From: Pseudochelatococcus lubricantis | GTDB lineage: Bacteria > Pseudomonadota > Alphaproteobacteria > Rhizobiales > Beijerinckiaceae | Reading direction: 5' to 3' | NCBI RefSeq assembly: GCF_011762225.1 | Contig: NZ_JAASQI010000003.1 | Coordinates: 124,001 to 188,000, forward strand | DNA: 64,000 nucleotides | In this document: piece after piece, positions 1-8,055 of the stretch | Layout: every line of letters starts with the position of its first letter | Position numbering within the stretch: position 1 is the stretch's first letter | The notes under the pieces: generated by a model | Databases searched by the model: none | Told to the model about the DNA's origin: nothing | Seen by the model: only the letters and a program-made list of their open reading frames with translations | Program-made: the position numbers and the translations under genes

Positions 1-263
1 GCGCCTGGAACGACGAGGCATCGGAAGCCTATTGCTCCTGCCGTTGACGCGATGAACTCCGGACAGCGGGGACCTCTCCCGTTTTCCATGGGCCGGGCCA
101 GCCTGTCAACGAAACGAAGCATATCCGTGACAGGGTATAGAGCGCGTTCTGATCAAATAGAACTGACTGGTTAATAAGCATTCGATCAAAATCATAAATT
201 TTAGTCATGTTATCATTTCCCTGAAAAGACGAAGTGATCTATGCAGCAACACGGTGCACGCCC
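1..263. other. Left-edge intergenic region
   Basis: I see no complete gene here. A short open frame in the third frame runs from base 3 to a TGA at 45-47 and could be the last residues of a gene beginning outside the window, but it is too short to support. Bases 139-155 (AGAGCGCGTTCTGATCA) match 55223-55239 at 16 of 17 positions, so this region seems to carry a copy of a dispersed intergenic element. The part from about 155 to 225 is AT-rich compared with its surroundings and could hold the promoter of the membrane protein that follows. Confidence 0.5.
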
Positions 264-935
264 ATGATCAAGATCCCGTTCCTGCTGCTGGGCCTGTTCT
301 GCCTGTTTCTGAGCCTGCTGGTCGCGGGCGGCAGCGCGGGTGCGCTCGGCATTTTCGAGGCGGAGAAAGGCCCCGGCCTGGGTCTCGCGGCCCTGTGCTT
401 CTTCTGCGTGCTGCCTTGCTACAGCTATGCCATCCTGACTTGCGAGGTGCTGCAGCTCGGCGCCGTCAGTGGCCGGCTTCAGACGGTCGTCGCGCTTGTG
501 GGCTCCATCGTGGGCCTGCTCTTCGGCCTCTATTTCATCGTCAAGGCCATCACGCTGCTGTCGGTGATGCTGGCCCTGTTCCTCGCGGTGCCTTTCGGCA
601 CCATCGCCTACATGGTGATCTGGGGCACATTCGATACGGGGACGAGCCGGATTGTCCTCTCGCTGTTCATGACGGTGCAGATCATCGGCGCCATCTTTCT
701 CGTGGTCGCGGCGCCGACCATCGTCAAGAACGGCAAGCTCGTCGCGCTCACGGCCGTGACGCTGGCTTTCGCCTTCATCCTCGGCCTGCTGCACGGGCTC
801 GTGCCCAATCCGCTCGTCTCCATCGTGGATGCGCTCGCCGCCCTCGTCATCAGCATCGTGGCGACGATCTGGATGCTGCCGCTCCTGATCGGCGGCATTC
901 TGTCCCTGGTTCGCGTGGTGCGCGCGGTGGCGTGA
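264..935 (+). CDS. Polytopic membrane protein of unknown function
   Basis: The 223-residue product is almost entirely hydrophobic, with about six or seven membrane segments (roughly residues 5-27, 40-60, 74-95, 97-118, 130-150, 160-180, 195-215) and short loops. I do not recognise the family. The ATG at 264 is chosen because it is followed directly by a Met-Ile-Lys entry into the first hydrophobic segment; an in-frame GTG at 234 would add ten residues, and neither start has a clear ribosome binding site. The gene converges on the end of the contractile injection operon, with only 10 bases between the stop codons. A link to that operon (for example as an envelope partner) is possible, but nothing in the sequence shows it. 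Confidence 0.7.
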   Translation: MIKIPFLLLGLFCLFLSLLVAGGSAGALGIFEAEKGPGLGLAALCFFCVLPCYSYAILTCEVLQLGAVSGRLQTVVALVGSIVGLLFGLYFIVKAITLLSVMLALFLAVPFGTIAYMVIWGTFDTGTSRIVLSLFMTVQIIGAIFLVVAAPTIVKNGKLVALTAVTLAFAFILGLLHGLVPNPLVSIVDALAALVISIVATIWMLPLLIGGILSLVRVVRAVA

Positions 936-945
936 GGGGCGCCCG

Positions 946-1452
946 TCAATTCCAGGTCACGCGCGGCGTGCCGCCGCCGAGAGCCTCGACGGTGAAACAG
1001 CCGCCGCCCGGGCCGATGGCGAAGGTCGCCTCGTCCGTCAGCCTCTGGTTTTCGCAGCCCGAGGTGGGGACGGCGGCATCCGCGCGGCGCAGGCACAGCA
1101 CCATCGGCATGGGCTTGCCGTCGGCGCGCGGATCGAGGCCGCTGAGGCTGATCCGGGCGCCGTTGCCGGCCGTGAGCCGGGCGCGGGCAACCCGGTTCTT
1201 CTGTGCGGACTTGCCGACGAACAGCGCGCCACCGCCGCACTGGTTTTCCGTGGCCGCGACGGGTGTGGCGCCGGGCGCGAGCGGCGAGAACAGGGCGCCG
1301 AGCACCTCGAACGGCCACGGCGCCCCCTCGCTGTTCATCCGGTCTTTCCAGTCCGCGCTGCCGTTGCCCGTGGGCACCAGCGCCGCGCCGGCACCCATCG
1401 CGACAAGAAACACGATACCGAGCAGGATCAGTCCGATGATGACAGGGCGCAT
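946..1452 (-). CDS. Small exported or membrane-anchored Cys-containing protein, last gene of the injection-system operon
   Basis: This 168-residue protein starts with a strong N-terminal hydrophobic segment (about residues 4-26), which may be a signal anchor or an uncleaved signal peptide. The rest is soluble and rich in Gly and Ala. It has four cysteines (in the contexts NQCGG, MVLCLRR, SGCEN and GGCFT), enough for two disulfides in the periplasm. No family is recognised. It follows the Ig-like membrane protein by 47 bases on the same strand and has a usable binding site (GGAAGC, seven bases before the ATG), so it is probably co-transcribed with the phage-tail-like genes. Its predicted place on the outer face of the membrane matches the periplasmic domain of its neighbour; that the two interact is inference. 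Confidence 0.65.
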   Translation of the reverse strand: MRPVIIGLILLGIVFLVAMGAGAALVPTGNGSADWKDRMNSEGAPWPFEVLGALFSPLAPGATPVAATENQCGGGALFVGKSAQKNRVARARLTAGNGARISLSGLDPRADGKPMPMVLCLRRADAAVPTSGCENQRLTDEATFAIGPGGGCFTVEALGGGTPRVTWN

Positions 1453-1499
1453 GAGATGCTTCCGGTTCGCTGGCGCTCAATACTGTAAAACACGACGGA

Positions 1500-2390
1500 T
1501 CACTGCCGGCGGAACTGTTCGGTCTCCGATCTGTCCGGCCGTCCGCTGTTGTCCTTGAAGGCCGTGGCGGTCGTGACGTTCAGTTGGTCGTTCGTCGTGT
1601 CGAGGCGGAACGACATCGTCCGCGTTGCAAACCCCTGATCGTAGAAGGCGCTGTAACGGTTGGGGAGCGGGCGGGCGACATAGGTAGTACCACCGGGCCG
1701 GCGCCAGCGGGTCTGCCGCAGCGGCGTCGTTCCCCAGTCGCAGTTGGTGGGCGAGCATTTGCCCCAGACATGCACCGTATCGTTGGCGATGACGATCTGC
1801 GGAATGCTGCGCGTGTTCGCATTCACGTTGATCCACGTCCCGGTAATGGCCGGCGTGGCCGTGGTCTGGTCGCCCGGTTCCTCCTCCTCCACCTCCGGCT
1901 TCGGCCAGAAAGCATAAGTGAGGCCGCCGGCGACGCCGATCACCAGCACGGCGGCGACGGCCACGGCCCACCATGGAAAAGGCTTCTTGGCCGGCGGCGG
2001 CGCGGCGGGCAGCGCCGGCACGGTGAAGGCGACGGGGCGGCTTTCCACGGAATCCGTGTCGGATCCGTTTTCGAGCGCCACCCGCAGCCGGAAGGAGGAT
2101 GCCTTCGGCGCGGCGCCGGCGGGCGCGGCGATCGCAAGCTTGACGGTATGTACCTCACGCGGGCCGAAATCGACCGTATACAGCGTGGGGTTGGTGACGG
2201 AGGCGCCTTCGAAGCGATAGAGGGCGCGTTCGGCCTCCTCGGCCGGCAGGACGCTGAGGCTCGCCGTGAGGTTCTGCCCGGTCAGATTCTCGACCGTGAA
2301 GGCGACGAGTCCGTTGTAGGTGCCCTTGACCTCCGCGGCCTCGGCGAGGACCGCGTTCGGCGGCGGGTCGCTGATCTGAAAGCTTGCCAT
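1500..2390 (-). CDS. Single-pass membrane protein with cytoplasmic Ig-like domain, candidate anchor of the injection system
   Basis: The 296-residue protein has three parts. Residues 1 to about 125 form a beta-rich, Ig-like domain with no cysteines. A proline-rich linker ending in Lys-Lys leads to one membrane helix (about 145-166), and after an acidic stretch (EVEEEE) comes a C-terminal domain with the motif GKCSPTNCDWG. The Lys pair before the helix and the Glu run after it predict N-terminus in, C-terminus in the periplasm, where the two Cys could pair. The ATG at 2390 has an excellent binding site (GAGGAGA); the open frame upstream overlaps the tail-protein gene and is not coding. It lies 11 bases after the tail-I gene, so it is part of the operon. 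I infer that it tethers the baseplate to the inner membrane. It could also be an unrelated envelope protein. Confidence 0.75.
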   Translation of the reverse strand: MASFQISDPPPNAVLAEAAEVKGTYNGLVAFTVENLTGQNLTASLSVLPAEEAERALYRFEGASVTNPTLYTVDFGPREVHTVKLAIAAPAGAAPKASSFRLRVALENGSDTDSVESRPVAFTVPALPAAPPPAKKPFPWWAVAVAAVLVIGVAGGLTYAFWPKPEVEEEEPGDQTTATPAITGTWINVNANTRSIPQIVIANDTVHVWGKCSPTNCDWGTTPLRQTRWRRPGGTTYVARPLPNRYSAFYDQGFATRTMSFRLDTTNDQLNVTTATAFKDNSGRPDRSETEQFRRQ

Positions 2391-2401
2391 GTCGGTTCTC
2401 C

Positions 2402-2950
2402 TCAAGTGCCGTCCGGTCCGGCGGGTAAAATGTCGAGTTCGTAGGTCACCCACGCAGGCCGCTCGCCGGCGACGATGCGCGCGACGAGGTCCAGCCTGTG
2501 GGCAGCATCCGCCGGTATGCCCACACAAATGTGAAAGGCGCTCCTCTGTCCGGTCCGTGGATCGACCGGATTTTCGGTGATCGTGAAGCCGCTGACGCCG
2601 GTCGCGCATTCGAGCAGGGTAACGAGCGCCTCGCTGGTGCCGCGCAGCCGGGCGCATTCCGCCGCCACGCTCACGAGCTTGCGCAGGGCGTCCGGGTCGA
2701 TGCGCGTCTGCACGCGGGCGGCGCCGTCGTGTTCCAGATAGGGGCCGAGCGCCAGCCAGCGCGCCAGCATGGCGACGAACGCATCCGGCGCGTAACGTGG
2801 ATCGAAAGAGATGTCGAGTCCCGCGAGCACGGCTTCCGTCGGCGCGTGCATCTCCTCCATCACGGCGAGCAGCGCGGCCAGCACGGGACTTGCCGGAAGG
2901 GCGTCGCGGTAGATTTCCGGCAGCAGGCCGGCGATGGCCCCGGCTTTCAT
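2402..2950 (-). CDS. Phage tail protein I-like baseplate protein (TIGR02242-type)
   Basis: The 182-residue product starts with a sequence typical of tail-protein I homologues in contractile injection systems (LLPEIYRDALP, then a segment on the measured position of the domain within a baseplate, ARWLALG). A conserved GTSEALVTLLECATGV segment sits in the middle. In P2-like phages gpI works with gpJ at the baseplate edge, and in Afp/PVC-type clusters a gene of this kind follows the J-like gene, as it does here after a 76-base gap. The start at 2950 is chosen for its binding site (GGGAG, eight bases upstream); the open frame extends far upstream inside the baseplate-J gene on the same strand, but there it is a shadow. 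Confidence 0.8.
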   Translation of the reverse strand: MKAGAIAGLLPEIYRDALPASPVLAALLAVMEEMHAPTEAVLAGLDISFDPRYAPDAFVAMLARWLALGPYLEHDGAARVQTRIDPDALRKLVSVAAECARLRGTSEALVTLLECATGVSGFTITENPVDPRTGQRSAFHICVGIPADAAHRLDLVARIVAGERPAWVTYELDILPAGPDGT

Positions 2951-3026
2951 TCTGTCGCTCCCGGCCGGAATCCGCGTCCAGCCGCCCGGGAACGCGGCAG
3001 CATGTCCGGCTTTCTGTCCCGGCAGG

Positions 3027-5666
3027 TCAAAGGCTTTCTCCGGATTCGGAGGTGATCGTGAGTTCGATCGCTCCCGGGCGGAACAGCCAGTGCCGGGGCA
3101 GGGGCACCTTGTCGTCGAAGACGTCGCTGCCGATCTCCGCATAGGTGCGGCCGAGATCCGCGCTGCGGTAGATGCCCGCCTCGCCGCCGAAGAACAGGAA
3201 CGGCACGTCCGTCTCCGACGGGCCGATGGCGGCGCCGCGCACCGGCGGCAGACTGCGGCGCTCGTCGACCGGGGGCAGGCCGCATGAGATCGCGGGGGGA
3301 TCGCTCCAGCGGGCGTCGCGGCCCGGACGGCAGCAGAGAATGCCGCCCCGGTTGCTGCCGGCGATGGCGATATCGTCCCAGAAGTCGAAGGCTTCGCAGC
3401 TGCCATGCGTCCAGCCGTCGCTGAGCGCCTGCCAGCCGGTCGGATCCTCGCTGCCGTCGAGGCGGATGCCGATGCGCATGGCGCCCTGTCCCGGCTCGCC
3501 GCCGGCGGCGGCGAAGCCCGCCCAGAGGAAGGTCTCGTTGCCAACCTGCTGGAAGGCGAGGCTGCTGACCGGCCGCCCGGTCGTGTTCGGCAGGCGGCGG
3601 AACGTGCCGCCGCCGACGGCGATGAAAATGCCCAGCCCTTCCCGCGCCGCCACGGCGATGAGGTGCAGGCCGGAGAGATGGCGCGCTGTCGCCAGCGCCT
3701 CGAAGCCGCGCTGGTCCTCCCGTCGCTCCGCCTCCGTGGCGCCGCGCACGGGCACGGGCTCCGCCGCCGTCACGGTGGAAAAGCGGATGCGCTGGAGCAT
3801 GTCGCGCCCGGCGATGAACAGCACCGGCATGCCGTCGAGTTCGCTCCAGGCGACATCGCGGATTTCGTTGGGGAAGACGAAATGCAGGAGCGGCGCCTGC
3901 GTGCCCTGCGCCTCGCGCCGCGTATCCCGCCAGCTCTCGCCGCCATCCTCGGAGATATAGAGGATGTAGGTGGCGCGGCCCGCTTCCTCCCGCCGCGAAA
4001 AGGCCGCGACCTTGCCGGGCAGGAAGGGCGCGGTGCGCACGCCGAGAAAGGTTTCCCGCGCGGCTTCCCCGGCGGCCGGGTCCAGAACCGTTTCCCAGCT
4101 TTCGCCACGGTCGAGACTGCGGAACAGGGCACGGCCGGCGGCGAAACAGGTCGTCTCCTGACAGCGGTCGCGATGGATGTCGACGATCATTTCGGACGGC
4201 GCGTCGCCGGTGTGGAACCGCAGGCGCTCGGCATAGCGCACGCCGGGCTCGCGCGTCAGGGTCTCATAGATGTCCGAGGCGCGCAGCGGCTGGCCGAACG
4301 CCCATTGGCCATCGGGCGCGAGCAGGGCCCGCAGGGCGCCGGTCAGCCGCGCACGCACGGCGGCGGCGTTCTCGAATTCGGACACGACGAGATGCGCGGA
4401 GAGGTCTAGCTTGCGGCACCGCGCCCACTCGACGTGGGTCTCGACGCCCACCGGCCGGCGGCGGCGGATGAGGGTCTCGACATCGGCGAGAAGGCCGGGG
4501 CTCTGGCGCGAGGCGAGCGTGTCCGCATCCGTATCCGCCGCGTCGAGCTTCGGCACGATGAGCACATGCACGACGCCCGGCCTGCCATAGGCCCACAGAT
4601 CGCGCTGCGCATAGGCTCTGGCGCGGGCGATGCCCGGCACCTCGCGGGCGACGTTCTCGAAATCGCGCGTCGTCACCGCGGAGCGTAGCACGCGCACCGC
4701 CTCGCTGCCGCGGGCGATCGCATCGGCGACCGGCTCCTTGTCCTCGCCGCCGAAGGCCGGCTCCCGGTTTTCGACGCTCACCTGCGGAACAGGCGTCTTC
4801 ATCACCGTCAGGGTGCCCGGCAGCACATTCCCCCTGACGCCGCCGCCGCGCAGGTACCAGGCCCGGATCTGCCGGTCCTTCGCGGGGCCCGCCCGGCTTG
4901 GGCGGGTCTGGTCCGCCAGCGCGCCGGCCGCGGCGGCGCTCGGCATGAAGATGATCGTCCCGCGCAGCCTGTCCGCGGCGAAGACCTGCGCGTCCGGAGC
5001 GAGGCCGGCGAAGGATTCGACTTCCCGCCACAGCGCGAAGGTTCTGCCGTCGATGCGCACTTTCTCCAGATCGCTTTTCTCTCGGCCCTGCGCGCTGTCG
5101 TCGGGGCCGAGTTCGACGGCGACCCGCAGGTCGTCTCCCGCCACCGGCCGGCGCAGGATGGGGCCGCGCCGGACGGTGTGCGCCTGTCCGAATGCGCCGG
5201 TGCCCGTGCCGAGCACCTCCGCCTCAACCCGCTCGGCATGGAGCGCGCGCACCTCCACTGTTACCTCCGTGTCCGGCGCGTGCCGTTGCGGAAACGCCGC
5301 TTCCGAGAGCGTGTGGAAGGTAACCGAGCCGCTCTTGTCGCTCACCGCCGTGCCGCGGGGAATGACGAGGCGGCCTGCATCGACGGCCTGTGGCGACAGG
5401 CGGAACGTGAGCGTGACCGTGGCCGGCGCCGGCGCGCGCGGGGCGACGCCCAGCAGGTCGAGCAGCGCGTAATGAACCTTTTCCGGCAGGCGGTTCAGCC
5501 GGTAGAGCATGATGTCGGTGAGATGGGCGAAAAGCTCAACGAGCGTGATGCCCGGATCGGAGGCATTGCGGTCCGTCCATTGCGGGCAGCGCTCGTCGAT
5601 GAGGGCGAGCGCCTCGCGCAGGAGATCGTCATACCGGCGGTCGTCGAGTGGCGGATAGGTGAGCAT
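3027..5666 (-). CDS. Giant baseplate assembly protein J with C-terminal Asp-box (BNR) propeller
   Basis: This 879-residue protein is the wedge protein of the injection system baseplate (TIGR02243/baseplate-J-like; Afp11-type). The N-terminal half has the family features: DPGITLVELFAHLTDIMLYRLNRLPEK near the start, and later the ATTRDFENVAREVPGIARA-type segment typical of gpJ. From about residue 500 to the end the sequence changes to a beta-propeller with Asp-box signatures: LDRGESW at about 520, SEDGGESW at about 575 and a degenerate SADLGRTY at about 837. These repeats occur in sialidases and many propeller domains; here they sit on the baseplate. The gene overlaps the gp25-like gene by one base (TGATG), so translation is coupled. 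The propeller may be structural or may bind a ligand; no sialidase active site is claimed. Confidence 0.85.
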   Translation of the reverse strand: MLTYPPLDDRRYDDLLREALALIDERCPQWTDRNASDPGITLVELFAHLTDIMLYRLNRLPEKVHYALLDLLGVAPRAPAPATVTLTFRLSPQAVDAGRLVIPRGTAVSDKSGSVTFHTLSEAAFPQRHAPDTEVTVEVRALHAERVEAEVLGTGTGAFGQAHTVRRGPILRRPVAGDDLRVAVELGPDDSAQGREKSDLEKVRIDGRTFALWREVESFAGLAPDAQVFAADRLRGTIIFMPSAAAAGALADQTRPSRAGPAKDRQIRAWYLRGGGVRGNVLPGTLTVMKTPVPQVSVENREPAFGGEDKEPVADAIARGSEAVRVLRSAVTTRDFENVAREVPGIARARAYAQRDLWAYGRPGVVHVLIVPKLDAADTDADTLASRQSPGLLADVETLIRRRRPVGVETHVEWARCRKLDLSAHLVVSEFENAAAVRARLTGALRALLAPDGQWAFGQPLRASDIYETLTREPGVRYAERLRFHTGDAPSEMIVDIHRDRCQETTCFAAGRALFRSLDRGESWETVLDPAAGEAARETFLGVRTAPFLPGKVAAFSRREEAGRATYILYISEDGGESWRDTRREAQGTQAPLLHFVFPNEIRDVAWSELDGMPVLFIAGRDMLQRIRFSTVTAAEPVPVRGATEAERREDQRGFEALATARHLSGLHLIAVAAREGLGIFIAVGGGTFRRLPNTTGRPVSSLAFQQVGNETFLWAGFAAAGGEPGQGAMRIGIRLDGSEDPTGWQALSDGWTHGSCEAFDFWDDIAIAGSNRGGILCCRPGRDARWSDPPAISCGLPPVDERRSLPPVRGAAIGPSETDVPFLFFGGEAGIYRSADLGRTYAEIGSDVFDDKVPLPRHWLFRPGAIELTITSESGESL

Positions 5667-6130
5667 CAGGCCGCGTCCCCCGTCAGATCCAGACTGAATT
5701 CGAGCCGTTCGGCGTGGCGGGTGGCGCGCACCCGATAGTCGAGATGAACGAACAACGTGGCGCGCGCCGGATCGTCCGTTCCCGTCGCGCCGGCACGCGG
5801 CCCGGCATCGAGATGAAGGATTTCCGCGCGCGGCTCGAAACGCAGCAGGGCCTGGCGCACGTAGTGAATGGCGAGGCCCGCCGTCGTCGCGTCATTGGGG
5901 TTGAACATCAGCCGGTGCAGCGGGCAGCCGTAGTCCGGCCGCATGACCCGCTCGCCCGGCCGCGTGGCGAGCAGGATCAGGATCGATTGCCGCACGTGCT
6001 CGTTCTCCTCGATGAGCGCCACGCCGCCCGTGGATGAGACCGCGAGGCCGAGGCTGCGGTCGCCCGGCCCTTCTGAGGGGGCGGGCGCCGCCAATCGGGA
6101 GAGACCGAGAAAGGCCCAGCCGCCAGCCAT
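5666..6130 (-). CDS. GPW/gp25-like baseplate wedge protein
   Basis: The 154-residue product matches the gp25/lysozyme-like wedge family of contractile tails. The central block has the conserved order NEHVRQSILILLATRPGERVMRPDYGC, with the Arg-Pro-Gly-Glu-Arg turn and the PDYG motif, followed by HYVRQALLRFEPRAEI. These proteins form the inner ring of the baseplate next to the spike. The gene comes after the PAAR-like gene (36 bases) and overlaps the start of the J-like gene by one base. The N-terminal 35 residues, rich in Pro and Ala, are longer than in the shortest family members and poorly conserved in type. Confidence 0.88.
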   Translation of the reverse strand: MAGGWAFLGLSRLAAPAPSEGPGDRSLGLAVSSTGGVALIEENEHVRQSILILLATRPGERVMRPDYGCPLHRLMFNPNDATTAGLAIHYVRQALLRFEPRAEILHLDAGPRAGATGTDDPARATLFVHLDYRVRATRHAERLEFSLDLTGDAA

Positions 6131-6166
6131 ATCCTGCTTCCTCGTGTTCGGTTTTCCGGTGTCGTG

Positions 6167-6523
6167 TCACCCTTCGACGATCGCGATCCAGTTCTGGCCA
6201 GCGCTCGCGACATGCCAGGGAGACAGATTGACGTTCATGTAGTCGGTCGCGCCGCTGGCGCTGTCGAGCGCGATGCCGAGGCCCTCGATGGCGACGAATT
6301 GCGAATGGCTCTTGCTGTCGTTGACGGTGGCGATGGCGCGGCAGCGCTTGATGCCCGCCGCCTCCGCACCGCCGATGCAATGGGCGACGGAGCGGCCGTC
6401 GAAGTCGCCTTTGACGAGAACCGGGATGCCGTCGACCGTCACCCAGTCCTGAATCGGATCGAAGGTGACCGTTCCGGCATGGACGCAATGGCATTGCGCC
6501 TGCTCCGTGCACAGCAGGGTCAT
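6167..6523 (-). CDS. PAAR-like spike tip candidate, Cys-rich
   Basis: This 118-residue protein has no motif I can assign with certainty. It occupies the place that the PAAR tip protein has in Afp/PVC-type clusters, between the VgrG-like spike and the gp25 gene. Its first half has features of PAAR-like families: a short beta-rich repeat, VTVDGIPVLVKGDFDG, and five Cys residues (C5, C11, C13, and two more near residues 48 and 60) with His residues that could bind a metal ion, as the tip of VgrG spikes does. It overlaps the spike gene by four bases (ATGA), so the two products are made in fixed ratio. It could instead be a small spike chaperone or cargo. Confidence 0.6.
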   Translation of the reverse strand: MTLLCTEQAQCHCVHAGTVTFDPIQDWVTVDGIPVLVKGDFDGRSVAHCIGGAEAAGIKRCRAIATVNDSKSHSQFVAIEGLGIALDSASGATDYMNVNLSPWHVASAGQNWIAIVEG

Positions 6524-8055
6524 GACGTCCTCCGTTCGAACTGCACCCTGGCGGCCTGAATGGTCAAGGTGCCGCCGACGGCCGCGATGGTCAGATCGCC
6601 GGCGACGACGAGTTTCGACGCCGCGCCGAGCTGCAGGAGGTCGCCGCGTTGGGTGGAGAGCGAAAGCAGCGTCTGCTGGCCTCCGAGGACGAGCCGCTGG
6701 TTGCCGCCGGACGCCAGCACGAGCGCGCGCTTGTCCTGCGTCGTGGTGCCGCGCGGCAGCCGCGTGTGGCCGTAAAGCCCGCCGAGAATGATGCCCTGCG
6801 CGAGATCGCCCTGCGGAAACAGGACGACGACCTGATCGCCGACATCGGGCAGGACGGCCGCGCCCTTGCCGGCGCCCGCGCCGGCCACGAGCACGCTGAA
6901 GAAGCCGGGTTCGAGATCGCCGAGCGCGGGCAGCTTCACCTTGCAGCGGGCGCCGCCCTCGGGGTCCTGAATGTCGGTCACCTCCCCCAGCGTGACAACG
7001 GGCGCGTGCGGCTGCTCCGGTTCGTGGGGCAGGGCGGTGGAAAACGTGCTCGTGGCGCCCGTGGCGGCATCGAAATGATGCACGACCTCAGTGACGACCC
7101 CGATGGGCGACGTTTTGGTGTCGAGACCGTCAAGCCGCAAGCGCAGGCCGGGGGCGAGATCGGGGTCGGCGAGGACGGTTCCGCGCAGCACGGTTTCGCG
7201 CGCCACGGCGCGGTCGAACGCCGCCTGTGCCTGCGCTTCCAGTGCAGCCTGGGTGCCCGCCGGGCGGTTGGTGGCGTGCAGCAGCCCCTGATCCTGCTCC
7301 AGCGCGGGCAGGCCGTAGCTGTCGAGGTCGATGCTCTGGTCCTGACGCGCCAGCGCCGCCTCGGCCGAAAAGGAGGTGGCGGAATAGGGGTCCCAGCCCC
7401 TGCTGCGGCTGGCGCGCGCGGCCTGTTCGCCGCTCTTTTCGATCGTCGCCTCAAGCAGGTTCTTACCCCACGTGTAGGCGCGCGGATCCTCGCACCCGGC
7501 CAGCGAGACGAGGCGCAGACAGGTGCCGTCGAGGGTGGCGTAGAGGCCCTGTTCGCCGCCGAGCGCGAGCAGCGCGGCCAGGTCGCTCGTGCCCGCCTGC
7601 ACGAAACGTCGGGGCGGGGTTTCCTCGTCGCAGGCAAAGGTGAAGTCCAGCTCCGCCGCAGCCTCTTCCCACAACGCCGTCAGCCGCGCGTTTTCGACGA
7701 CCCTGAACCGCCGGCGTAGCCGCAGGGCATGCAGCGCGTCATGCGCGCGGACGAGCAGCCGGCTGACGCCGCCCGCCGGATACCGCTGCTCCTGACCGGT
7801 GATCGTGCCCCTGAACAGCAGCCGGCCGTCCGCCGTGGCGACGGCAAGCGCGAGGCCGGCCTCGCACCGTTGGCCGAAGCCCGGCGGCGGCGCCTCGATC
7901 GTCAGCTCCGCAAGGGCCGGAACGTTGAGCGCGCGGCGGATGACGAGGCGCGAAAGCTGGTGCGCGGCGGCTTGCGGCAGGGGCGCGCCGCCGAGCGTGA
8001 CGACCGGCAGGGCCTTGCCGGAAAGCGCGCCGCCGATGGTCGTGGCGTTCGTCAT
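6520..8055 (-). CDS. VgrG/gpD-like spike protein of the contractile injection system
   Basis: The 511-residue protein has the architecture of Afp8-type spikes. An N-terminal gpD/gp27-like hub region spans about residues 1-345, an OB-fold (gp5 N-like) region with GEVTDIQDPEG and VGDQVVVLFPQGD runs from about 350 to 430, and then come beta-helix-type short repeats (LVLGGQQTLLSLS, KLVVAGDLTIAAVGGTLTIQ) that form the shaft. There is no C-terminal extension carrying an enzymatic domain, so any effector must be delivered in another way. The gene overlaps the LysM protein gene upstream and the PAAR-like gene downstream, each by four bases. Confidence 0.88.
   Translation of the reverse strand: MTNATTIGGALSGKALPVVTLGGAPLPQAAAHQLSRLVIRRALNVPALAELTIEAPPPGFGQRCEAGLALAVATADGRLLFRGTITGQEQRYPAGGVSRLLVRAHDALHALRLRRRFRVVENARLTALWEEAAAELDFTFACDEETPPRRFVQAGTSDLAALLALGGEQGLYATLDGTCLRLVSLAGCEDPRAYTWGKNLLEATIEKSGEQAARASRSRGWDPYSATSFSAEAALARQDQSIDLDSYGLPALEQDQGLLHATNRPAGTQAALEAQAQAAFDRAVARETVLRGTVLADPDLAPGLRLRLDGLDTKTSPIGVVTEVVHHFDAATGATSTFSTALPHEPEQPHAPVVTLGEVTDIQDPEGGARCKVKLPALGDLEPGFFSVLVAGAGAGKGAAVLPDVGDQVVVLFPQGDLAQGIILGGLYGHTRLPRGTTTQDKRALVLASGGNQRLVLGGQQTLLSLSTQRGDLLQLGAASKLVVAGDLTIAAVGGTLTIQAARVQFERRTS

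Noticed and set aside
3027-5666. Sialidase activity of the baseplate protein
   Set aside because: Asp-box motifs alone do not show an active site; the Arg triad and Tyr/Glu pair of sialidases are not recognisable.
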